A stretch of 64,000 bases of DNA, from NCBI RefSeq assembly GCF_050589685.1, contig NZ_JBNGOS010000034.1, positions 15,837-79,836 of the forward strand. The letters run 5' to 3'. The notes beneath the pieces were generated by a model. That model had not been told where the DNA came from. It made no database searches and worked only from the letters and a program-made list of their open reading frames with translations. How positions within the stretch are numbered: the stretch's first letter is position 1; each line of letters opens with the position of its first letter. The position numbers were made by a program, and so were the translations under genes. Of the stretch, positions 8,688 through 15,937 are shown in pieces. This stretch comes from Saccharicrinis sp050589685. GTDB lineage: Bacteria; Bacteroidota; Bacteroidia; Bacteroidales; Marinilabiliaceae.

Positions 8688-9556
8688 TTTGTTTTGGAGA
8701 GGTGCTCTGGGATGTTTTGCCAACGGGTAAAAAGGTTGGCGGTGCTCCCTTGAATGTGGCACTTCGCTTAAATTCGTTAGGAAACGAATCGTACGTAATA
8801 AGTAGTGTGGGGGATGATGTTTTGGGTGAAGAGTTGATGAATGAAATTAAGCCCTTTGGTGTGAATTTAAATTATCTGCAAAAGAATAAAGACTTGGATA
8901 CCAGTGAAGTATTGGTAGTGTTGGATTCGGCAGGTTCTGCGTCGTACGATATAAAGTACCCATGCGCCTGGGACGCTATAGCCTGTAACGACGAAACGCT
9001 TAAGTTGGTGAGTGAAGCGGATGCATTTCTGTTTGGAAGCCTGGTTGCTCGCGACCCACGTTCGAAAGGATCTTTGTTGAAACTGATGGATGTTGCCAAA
9101 TATAAAATATTCGACGTAAACTTGCGTGCTCCGCATTATTCAAAAGAGTTGCTAACCACATTCATGGAAAAGGCCGACTTTATCAAGTTCAACGATGAAG
9201 AGCTTAACGAAATATGCGCTTATTATGGTCACGAAGATATTCATCTGGAGGAAAGTGTACGCCTGATTTCGGAGAAAACCCGGACGAAACATATCTGCGT
9301 AACACTTGGAGCGGATGGTGCAGCCCTGTTTTACAATGATAAATTCTATTATAACAAAGGATATAAAATAACCGTAGCCGATACGGTCGGTTCAGGGGAT
9401 TCTTTTCTGGCCTCTATTGTTAGCGAGTTAATGCGAAATGTAGATCCGCAGGAAGCCATCGATTTTGCCTGCGCGGTAGGGGCCCTGGTAGCCACCTTTA
9501 GTGGAGCCAATCCGGTAATTGCAAACGAGAAAATTGAAGCACTAATGCATTCTTAA
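8675..9556 (+). CDS. PfkB-family sugar kinase, probable fructokinase
   Basis: The 293 residues start with VVCFGEVLWDVLPTGKKVGG, the fructokinase form of PfkB signature 1. They end with signature 2, DTVGSGDSFLAS, whose Asp (D242) is the catalytic base. The frame overlaps the end of the dehydrogenase gene by 13 bp, so the two are translationally coupled. The likely reaction is ATP-dependent phosphorylation of fructose to fructose 6-phosphate, feeding the product of the dehydrogenase into glycolysis. This is the last gene of the operon; it converges with the second dehydrogenase, leaving a 169-bp gap. Specificity is inferred from the N-terminal motif and context, since PfkB members also act on ribose, 2-keto-3-deoxygluconate and tagatose 6-phosphate. 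Confidence 0.83.
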   Translation: MGKVVCFGEVLWDVLPTGKKVGGAPLNVALRLNSLGNESYVISSVGDDVLGEELMNEIKPFGVNLNYLQKNKDLDTSEVLVVLDSAGSASYDIKYPCAWDAIACNDETLKLVSEADAFLFGSLVARDPRSKGSLLKLMDVAKYKIFDVNLRAPHYSKELLTTFMEKADFIKFNDEELNEICAYYGHEDIHLEESVRLISEKTRTKHICVTLGADGAALFYNDKFYYNKGYKITVADTVGSGDSFLASIVSELMRNVDPQEAIDFACAVGALVATFSGANPVIANEKIEALMHS

Positions 9557-9725
9557 TTAGTCGTTATAGGTGCTGCCTTGGAAGGTTTGTGTGAAGTACG
9601 CTACTTGCAGAATGTTCCGGGCAGCTTTTTTATCTTTTGTCCGTAGATTTCACCGATGAATCGGATTGAAACAGCTCCGCTGTTCTTGTTTTCCTAGGAT
9701 AAACATAAATCAGGCACTGCTTTTT

Positions 9726-11213
9726 TTAGGTCATTGAATTAAGATCCATGAGACATGCTTTTACAGGCTTCCTCCTTAGCGCCTCAATCGCCTTTAAGTA
9801 GGCATCCACAAAAATATCTTCGTTTATCAATTCTTTAAAAACAGGTTTTATTTCCAAAAAACGGATGGGTGATTGATGGGATAGGGCAGCTGTACGAATT
9901 AAAATATCGCTTAATGCATCCGAAATTTCATAGCTGATTCCGTTTTCGTCCACTCCATCGTTGTATTTGCACCAGGCGGCAATGATAAATGCACCTCTGG
10001 TAATATTCCGTTTGTTTTTTAGTTGATCTTTAATAGTGGGTAAGATAAAGAGCGGTACTTTTGCGGAGCTTTCTTTGCAAATCCTTGTGAGACTATCCTT
10101 GATGTGTGGGTTTTGAAAACGTGTGATCACATTTTGTTTGTAATTGGTGAAATCTGTTTTTTTAGCTTGGTCTAGTGTCGGGGCAACTTCTTCATTCATA
10201 AAGTCTTCAAGTAGAAGCATCAATTCTTCGTCACAAGCTGCTTCGTAAACGGTTTTGTAGCCGATTAATGTTCCTAGGATTCCCAGAATACTGTGCCCGG
10301 CATTTAATAACCGCAGCTTCATGTTCTCGTAAGGTTCAATGTTCCTGGTGAATTGAACGCCTACCTTTTCCCATGGGGGTCTTTGAGCAGCAAAATGGTC
10401 CTCGATAATCCATTGAGCAAAAGGCTCGCAAACCACAGGCCATTGGTCTTCGGTTAAATAACCGGTCTTTAAATTCTCAATATCTTCCGTTCTGGTTACA
10501 GGTGTAATTCGGTCTACCATGGTATTGGGGAAAGTGACATTGTTTTTTACCCAGTGTAACAATTCCGGTTCGGCCCTTTCAATATAATGAAAAAGCGAAC
10601 CTTTCATTGTATCTCCGTTGGCTGGTATGTTGTCGCATGAAATAATGGTGCATCCTCCAATTTTTCTTTGTTGCCTCAGCTTTAAGGCTTGGGTCAAATA
10701 TCCAAATACGGTGTTGGGGGAGAGTGGGTTTTTAATGTCTTCGGCAACCACAGGGTGGTCCATGTCAAACTTCCCGGTTATTTCGTTCAAATGGTATCCG
10801 TCCTCGGCTATGGTTAACGATATGACCTGTATATCGGGGTGTGCCATTTTTTCAATGACCGCCATGGGATTTTCCGGGGCAAAGAAATATTCGACGATGG
10901 AACAAATAACCTTAATCTTGTTCTGTCCATTAGGGTACTTGGTAATAAGGGTGTAAAGGCCATCCTGATCTTTCAATATACTATATATCTTTCGGTCAGA
11001 ATCCAATAGGTCAACGCCACATATACCACAATCCGTAATTCCGTATTTGTCCATTAGTTCATTTGTGTAGTAAGCTTGGTGCGCGCGGTGAAAGTTGCTT
11101 ACGCCAATATGAACAATGCTGGTGGTGATATTGTCGCGGTTAAAAGTTGGCGTAATTACATCTGCTGGCAATAAACCCAGGTTTTCCTGGTTGAGATAAT
11201 GGAACTTTTGCAT
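9726..11213 (-). CDS. Second polyol-specific long-chain dehydrogenase, paralogue of the gene at 7191
   Basis: It has 495 residues and is clearly homologous over its whole length to the 7191-8687 product. Shared segments include the start region with IVHIGVSNFHRAHQAYY, the NNVTFPNTMVDRITP motif and the active-site signature K299-N304-H307 in KLRLLNAGH. One difference sits in the Rossmann loop: GVSNFHR here against GIGGFHR in the other copy, which may change cofactor or substrate preference. It is transcribed towards the fructokinase gene and divergently from the NUDIX regulator. Candidate operators lie in the shared 159-bp promoter region. It probably oxidises a second polyol or works under other conditions. 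The exact substrate is unknown. Confidence 0.83.
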   Translation of the reverse strand: MQKFHYLNQENLGLLPADVITPTFNRDNITTSIVHIGVSNFHRAHQAYYTNELMDKYGITDCGICGVDLLDSDRKIYSILKDQDGLYTLITKYPNGQNKIKVICSIVEYFFAPENPMAVIEKMAHPDIQVISLTIAEDGYHLNEITGKFDMDHPVVAEDIKNPLSPNTVFGYLTQALKLRQQRKIGGCTIISCDNIPANGDTMKGSLFHYIERAEPELLHWVKNNVTFPNTMVDRITPVTRTEDIENLKTGYLTEDQWPVVCEPFAQWIIEDHFAAQRPPWEKVGVQFTRNIEPYENMKLRLLNAGHSILGILGTLIGYKTVYEAACDEELMLLLEDFMNEEVAPTLDQAKKTDFTNYKQNVITRFQNPHIKDSLTRICKESSAKVPLFILPTIKDQLKNKRNITRGAFIIAAWCKYNDGVDENGISYEISDALSDILIRTAALSHQSPIRFLEIKPVFKELINEDIFVDAYLKAIEALRRKPVKACLMDLNSMT

Positions 11214-11238
11214 AATTGTTGAATGTATGATGACTTCA

Positions 11239-11255
11239 AACGTAGCTATTACGTA
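11239..11255. promoter_or_regulatory. Candidate operator 3 of the polyol regulon
   Basis: AACGTA-GCTAT-TACGTA, the same 17-bp layout as the sites at 2228 and 2392. It overlaps TACGTTTG on the minus strand (11237-11244), a good -7 box for the dehydrogenase gene at 11213, so binding there should repress that gene. Confidence 0.6.
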
Positions 11256-11256
11256 C

Positions 11257-11272
11257 CGTGTAAAATTACACG
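11257..11272. promoter_or_regulatory. Perfect palindrome in the divergent promoter region
   Basis: CGTGTAAAATTACACG: perfect 7-bp arms around AA. It lies directly beside operator 3 and differs from the 17-bp motif. It may bind a second regulator or be a distinct site for the same protein. Confidence 0.45.
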
Positions 11273-11295
11273 AAAAATGTGAATGAATAGTATAA

Positions 11296-11328
11296 ATTGG
11301 GAATATTAATCGTAGAATACTACATTTG
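11296..11328 (+). promoter_or_regulatory. Predicted promoter of the NUDIX regulator gene
   Basis: ATTG at 11296-11299 and TACATTTG at 11321-11328 with 21 bp between, the same spacing and -7 box as the transporter promoter at 2351. A weaker half-site pair (TCGTA-N5-CTACA) overlaps the -7 box. Confidence 0.5.
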
Positions 11329-11349
11329 TAATGTACTAAATTGGAACAA

Positions 11350-11366
11350 AACGTACTATTAACGTT
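11350..11366. promoter_or_regulatory. Candidate operator 4, in front of the regulator gene
   Basis: AACGTA-CTATT-AACGTT. The outer arms AACGT/ACGTT are symmetric over 17 bp. It lies 6 bp before the regulator start codon and after its predicted promoter, which suggests autoregulation. Confidence 0.5.
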
Positions 11367-11372
11367 TGAAAT

Positions 11373-12098
11373 ATGGATTTCAGAAAAATTGACAATGTAT
11401 CGGTTGACTGTGTGATTTTTGGTTTGGCTTCAGATTCCTTGAATATATTATTGAGCAAGCGTACCCTCAATATGTTTACGGACGCTTATCCTGTCATTGA
11501 CGATTGGGTGGTCACCGGACATCATATTTTTAAGAGTGAAACATTGGATGAATGTGCGGACAGGATTTTTAGGGAAATTAGCGGGTTTAGCGAGGTCTAC
11601 AAAAAACAATTTAGGGCCTATGGTAATCCTTCCCGTATTCAGAGCGATAAAGATTTGTTTTGGGTGCGCAGCAGAGGGGGCAACCCTCGCACCATGACGG
11701 TGGCCTATTACTTTCTCTTACCTATGGATAAAATAAAAATAAAGCTCGAAACATCAAAATGGTTTCCAATTAAATCATTGCCCGGATTAGGTTTTGATCA
11801 TCGGCAGTTAATTGATGATGCTTATGCTGATCTACAACAAAAGATAATGACGGAACCCATTATCTTTGATTTGCTTCCTGATAAATTTACTTTGAATGAA
11901 TTGCAGGTTGCATTTGAGCTGGTTTTGGATATTAAAATAGACAACCGAAACTTCAGAAAAAAGGCATTGAGTAAAAGTTATATAGTTCCGCTGGAAGAAA
12001 AAAGGTTAGGGGTATCAAAAAAACCGGCTAAACTATATATGTTTAGCAAAGATGTGTACGAAAGGTTAAGTGGCGAGGGGTATATTATTAATATCTAA
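11373..12098 (+). CDS. NUDIX-fold transcriptional regulator with C-terminal winged helix
   Basis: The protein has 241 residues. About 1-150 form a NUDIX-like domain and about 155-241 a winged helix with the FTLNELQVAFELVL...NFRKKAL pattern seen in Bacteroidota NUDIX regulators (the NrtR/AraR-like group). The expected catalytic REUxEExGU part of the NUDIX box reads RxxREISGF (R67, E68, I69, S70, G71), so the metal-binding glutamates are missing. The domain should sense a ligand, not hydrolyse one. Known members of the group control sugar catabolism genes. It is divergent from the second dehydrogenase and has operator-like sites in its own leader. It most likely represses both dehydrogenase loci until a sugar signal appears. 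The ligand cannot be named from the sequence. Confidence 0.83.
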   Translation: MDFRKIDNVSVDCVIFGLASDSLNILLSKRTLNMFTDAYPVIDDWVVTGHHIFKSETLDECADRIFREISGFSEVYKKQFRAYGNPSRIQSDKDLFWVRSRGGNPRTMTVAYYFLLPMDKIKIKLETSKWFPIKSLPGLGFDHRQLIDDAYADLQQKIMTEPIIFDLLPDKFTLNELQVAFELVLDIKIDNRNFRKKALSKSYIVPLEEKRLGVSKKPAKLYMFSKDVYERLSGEGYIINI

Positions 12099-12118
12099 TA
12101 CTGTAATAATTATAATGT

Positions 12119-12313
12119 ATGAGTGACGGTAAACTGAGAAAAAATATTCAAATAGGTTCGGAAGTAGAAGTAGTTCAGAAACATCACCAACGAACAGGTG
12201 AGTTGACGCATGGATTTGTTAAAAGAATACTGACCAATTCCCCCAGCCATCCACATGGCATTAAAGTAATGATGGAATCGGGTATTGTTGGCCGCGTAAA
12301 AAAAATACTTTAA
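12119..12313 (+). CDS. ywbE: YwbE-family small protein (DUF2196)
   Basis: The 64 residues match the YwbE pattern closely: KNIQIGSEVEVVQKHHQRT, then LTxGxVKxILTNSPSHPHGIKV, and a final GRVKKIL. The composition suggests a small basic beta-barrel, but no function is established for the family. It begins 21 bp after the regulator stop codon and could be co-transcribed with it. That link is probably incidental, because YwbE is widespread and found in many contexts. Confidence 0.85.
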   Translation: MSDGKLRKNIQIGSEVEVVQKHHQRTGELTHGFVKRILTNSPSHPHGIKVMMESGIVGRVKKIL

Positions 12314-12417
12314 AAATGCCTATGAATTTGATTTGTTAATAACTGTTAAATTTAAATTAGTTTGTTATCTTGCCACTTTATGTATGTTTAGGGGCAATTT
12401 TTTTAATTCAATAGGGA

Positions 12418-13320
12418 ATGAAGAGGCTAATAACTTCAACAATATTCATCATGTTGTTTGTGTCTATTGGGGCTGTACAACCTTACTATAAAATAGGACA
12501 TTCAAATAAATCGGTGCCCGAGCTAACCGCTGAAGTTACCAAATTACTTTTGGGACATGAATTTGAGGTGTTGGGCATGTACCATCCTAACCGGGACAAC
12601 AACCTTTGCGTTATCGTTTTTTCTTGTGACGAACTGACCAGCATGGCAACCGCGGTTACCGATAAGGGCGCGTTTGGTTCGACGCTAAAAATCGGTTTAA
12701 TAAGGGAGGGTGATAGAACCGAAATAACTATGCTAAATCCTTATTATATTAAACATGCTTACTTTAATGAAAGTGCGAACCGTCACGAAGCTATTAAAAT
12801 GACAGCCATGACGGATTCCCTGGTGAAGGAGGCGCTTTCCCCTTTGGCTGTGGATTCTAAATATTATGGCAGGGATATTCCCGAGGAAGAATTGAATGAA
12901 TACCATTTTATGCCGACCATGCCCCGTTATAAAAATGTAATCGAATTAAACGAATATGATGAGTTCCTTGAAGCCGTTGCCACCATAAAAAGCAATCTGC
13001 TGAAGGGAACCGGTGATTGTGAATTGGTTTACGAGCTATTGTTTGAAGACAAAGAAATTGCTGTTTTGGGGGTCGCGTTTCATGGGAAAGACAATCCAGA
13101 AAGGGAGATGTTGGAATTAATGGGGGCTGGTTGTATTTCATCCTTACCCATTGAAATTCTGGTTCAGGGACACAAAGCTTATATACTGAATGGGAGGTTT
13201 CGGATACCTCTGTTTAAAAGTGATTTAAGCATATTGAAGATTTTTAAGGTAGTGGGTATATCATCCGATATTAACAGTTGCGCAAAAAAAATTGCCGAAT
13301 GGGACGTAGTAAATGATTAG
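12418..13320 (+). CDS. Secreted protein of unknown function, weakly DUF302-like
   Basis: The 300 residues start with a clear Sec signal peptide (MKRLITSTIFIMLFVSIGAV). The mature part seems to hold two related alpha/beta halves, about 25-130 and 165-290. Each contains a predicted helix, a VLG-type strand and a strand-turn region ending in an exposed hydrophobic segment (KIGLIREGDRTEITMLNP; IEILVQGHKAYILNG). The layout recalls DUF302, but no diagnostic motif was seen, so the family is not assigned. There is no lipobox, so it should be periplasmic. It has its own 104-bp upstream gap and converges with the antiporter gene. Confidence 0.6.
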   Translation: MKRLITSTIFIMLFVSIGAVQPYYKIGHSNKSVPELTAEVTKLLLGHEFEVLGMYHPNRDNNLCVIVFSCDELTSMATAVTDKGAFGSTLKIGLIREGDRTEITMLNPYYIKHAYFNESANRHEAIKMTAMTDSLVKEALSPLAVDSKYYGRDIPEEELNEYHFMPTMPRYKNVIELNEYDEFLEAVATIKSNLLKGTGDCELVYELLFEDKEIAVLGVAFHGKDNPEREMLELMGAGCISSLPIEILVQGHKAYILNGRFRIPLFKSDLSILKIFKVVGISSDINSCAKKIAEWDVVND

Positions 13321-13368
13321 TTGCGTTGGTAATTAGTTGCTTGACGAGCGTCACCAAGTTGCCGAATT

Positions 13369-14976
13369 TTAAGCGTTCATAGGGTTGTTTTTTGGTTCAT
13401 CAGGATGCAGCAGGTATGGGGATCTTTCTATGATTTCATCGGCCAATCCTTTTCCTACTTCCTCGTAAAGATTGAAAACATGGTGTGCTCCAGCCTCATG
13501 AAGCATTTCAATTTGATCGTTGTATCGCGCAGTGGCAAATATTTCTATAGGTCTGTTTAGCGTATTCAGCCGTTTAATCGCAAATATATTATTCTCAAAG
13601 TCGGGGAGGGCCAATACCACAATTTTTAGTTCCTGGGGCGAAATTTTATCCCAGAAATCGATATTGGTGGCATCGTGTAGTACAACCTTCCTGTTTCGTT
13701 TTTCATGTTGTTTAATCCTATTCTCGTCCGAATCCAGCCCCACAATTTTTTTGTTAAAGCTATCTTCAATTTTATCGTAAATATTTGCACCTACCGTTCC
13801 CATACCAATAATAAGGATTTGAGCGTCGTCAAAATGAATTTTCACATCCTCGTAGTGAACCTTGGCGAATGAATTGATCAGCTTTTTCCAATTTTTGAAA
13901 ATAACGTGCGCTCGGCTGTTCAATAACGATGAGATGATAAAAGATATGGAGATGCCCAAGGCAATAATAATTAGCCAATCGTTGGGGATCCACTCTTTTT
14001 TCACGGACAAGACACCAACGATCAAAGCAAATTCCGAAAAGTTGGTCAACGAAATGGAAGCAAAGTAAGAGGAGTGAACAGGGAATTCAAATTTGCTTAA
14101 CGAAAAATGATAAATAAAAGGTTTCGCAATAACAATGACTGATATGATTACAGCTGCTACTAAAGTATTAAAATTGGGGGTGCCGCTAAATCCAATGCTC
14201 AGAAAAAATGCGATCAAAAAGAAATCTTTAAAGTTCAGCAAATTCTTGGCCAGCTCGTCGGATTTTTCGTGATTGGAAATGATCATGCCAAAGACCAGGG
14301 CGCCCAAATCGGGTTTTAAACCTACTATGCCAAAAAGCTCAGATCCCAATATAGCCATGAAAAATCCAAACAAAGTAAGCATTTCCCCGTGACCGGTTCG
14401 CTTCAGGATGTAAAGTAATACGGGGCGCAGTAAGGGGGTTAGTAACAAAAGGAACGCATATTCCGAGGGTGACTCGCCTTTGGACAATGTAAGAAAGAGT
14501 ACGGCCAAAATATCCTGAATAATCAATATTCCAATAGCCGCATTTCCTTCAGCCGTATTCAGGTTCCCTCTCTCTTCCAATATCTTAATGGCAAAAACAG
14601 TGCTCGAAAAGCTTAACGCAAACGAAATAATGAGTATTTGTTTAAAAGAAAGTCCGGTAAAATAAGGGAGGGGGGTAAAAGTCAATACGCCAATCAGTAA
14701 AACGGTGATGGAAACCGCAATGGTTGTTGACATTAGGCTGCCGCCAAGAATGGCCTTTTGTACCAGTGTTTTAAGTTTAAGCTTAAGCCCAATGGTATAT
14801 AGCAACAAAATAACCCCAATATCGGCAATGCCGTCTAATAGCTGACCGTGTTCGGCATGAATGCTGTGAAGTAAGAATCCGGCCAGCAGAAATCCGAGCA
14901 TAGGGGGCAATCCTATTCTTCGCATTAAATAGCCTAGTCCAAAAGCAATTCCCATCCAAAGCGAATCCAGATTCAT
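13369..14976 (-). CDS. Cation:proton antiporter of the CPA2 type with TrkA-N domain (KefB/YbaL-like)
   Basis: The protein has 535 residues. About 1-365 form a Na+/H+ exchanger membrane domain with around twelve hydrophobic segments, including GFLLAGFLLHSIHAEHG and a SFALSFSSTVFAIKIL segment typical of KefB-like transporters. A cytosolic TrkA-N Rossmann domain begins near residue 383 with ILIIGMGTVGANIYDKI, a GxGxxG nucleotide-binding motif, and runs to about 510. The likely role is K+ or Na+ efflux coupled to protons, gated by NAD(H). No KefF/G partner gene is adjacent. It converges with the secreted unknown at 12418 and is followed upstream by the two-component system, separated by 159 bp. 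Confidence 0.88.
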   Translation of the reverse strand: MNLDSLWMGIAFGLGYLMRRIGLPPMLGFLLAGFLLHSIHAEHGQLLDGIADIGVILLLYTIGLKLKLKTLVQKAILGGSLMSTTIAVSITVLLIGVLTFTPLPYFTGLSFKQILIISFALSFSSTVFAIKILEERGNLNTAEGNAAIGILIIQDILAVLFLTLSKGESPSEYAFLLLLTPLLRPVLLYILKRTGHGEMLTLFGFFMAILGSELFGIVGLKPDLGALVFGMIISNHEKSDELAKNLLNFKDFFLIAFFLSIGFSGTPNFNTLVAAVIISVIVIAKPFIYHFSLSKFEFPVHSSYFASISLTNFSEFALIVGVLSVKKEWIPNDWLIIIALGISISFIISSLLNSRAHVIFKNWKKLINSFAKVHYEDVKIHFDDAQILIIGMGTVGANIYDKIEDSFNKKIVGLDSDENRIKQHEKRNRKVVLHDATNIDFWDKISPQELKIVVLALPDFENNIFAIKRLNTLNRPIEIFATARYNDQIEMLHEAGAHHVFNLYEEVGKGLADEIIERSPYLLHPDEPKNNPMNA

Positions 14977-15135
14977 AGAATAAAAGGTAAATATTAGTTC
15001 GTAAGTTACAATGTTTTTTGGTATGTTTTTTTTTACTGATGCCAGTCCTGTTTTAGGCTTTGTGATTAGCTTGCTGTTGGTGTTGATTCGCGCTAGTTCA
15101 GTGTAGCTCCATACACTAAGCTTTCAGTGCATGTT

Positions 15136-15834
15136 TTACGAATCCTGAAGTTTTAATAAATAACCGCTTCCGTGGATATTCACGATTTCCAACCTGGGTT
15201 CCTCCTTTAGGTATTTCCTTAATTTGGTAATGTACACGTCCATGCTTCGCGTGGTGAAGTAACTATTTTCGCCCCAAATGCTTTTCAAAGCTTTTTCGCG
15301 CGGCATCACTTTGTTCAGATCCAGGCACAGCATTTTTAATAATTCTGCTTCTTTGGGAGAAAGTTGGTTTACGGTATCGGGGGAGGTAAGGGTTCGAAGC
15401 TCAAAGTTAAACTCAATTCGGCCAAGTTGAAACAGGCTGGGCGTGTTCTCGCCTTCCTTATTGGAACTTCGGTTGAGGATAGCGTTTATTTTGGCAATCA
15501 GTATTTCCGAGTCGAATGGTTTAGTCACATAATCATCGGCGCCGATGCCAAAGCCTTCCAGTATATCTTCCTTGAGTGTTTTGGCTGTTAAAAATATTAA
15601 AGGAATCTCTTCTTCCTTCGCTTTTATTTCCCTGCCGATGGTAAAACCGTCTACGTTCGGCAGCATCACGTCTAAAATGCAAATGTCGAAATGACCTGTT
15701 AAAAAAGTCCTTAAGGCATTATTGCCATCTTTAACCCAGGTAACTTCAAAACCATTAATCTCGAGATATGATTTCATTACCGTTCCAAAGTTTTGGTCGT
15801 CTTCAACCATAAAAACTTTTTTCTTATCACCCAT
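15136..15834 (-). CDS. OmpR-family response regulator
   Basis: The 232 residues hold a receiver domain with the acidic pocket D12/D13 and phospho-acceptor D55 in CILDVMLPN; K105 in the VTKPFD motif completes it. A winged-helix DNA-binding domain (about 130-228) follows, with the FTTRSMDVYITKLRKYL recognition helix region. It is the cognate regulator of the kinase encoded 103 bp upstream on the same strand. The pair resembles RprX/RprY-type systems of Bacteroidota. Targets are unknown. The divergent secreted protein at 17933 is a candidate by position. Confidence 0.92.
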   Translation of the reverse strand: MGDKKKVFMVEDDQNFGTVMKSYLEINGFEVTWVKDGNNALRTFLTGHFDICILDVMLPNVDGFTIGREIKAKEEEIPLIFLTAKTLKEDILEGFGIGADDYVTKPFDSEILIAKINAILNRSSNKEGENTPSLFQLGRIEFNFELRTLTSPDTVNQLSPKEAELLKMLCLDLNKVMPREKALKSIWGENSYFTTRSMDVYITKLRKYLKEEPRLEIVNIHGSGYLLKLQDS

Positions 15835-15937
15835 TTTACGTTATGTTTAATCCGATTGTGGTAAAAGCTGGCGGCGATCCATTTTATCTGTTAAAGACGC
15901 CACGTTTTAGTATCAGAACGAAAGTATGAAAAATCTG

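Noticed and set aside
9560..9630. Possible terminator between fructokinase and the second dehydrogenase (GCTGCC...GGCAGC plus T-run)
   Set aside because: Arms are only 6 bp and the loop is over 40 nt; too weak to call.
12119..12313. ywbE as a functional member of the polyol regulon
   Set aside because: It follows the regulator closely, but YwbE proteins occur in unrelated contexts; no evidence of a link in function.
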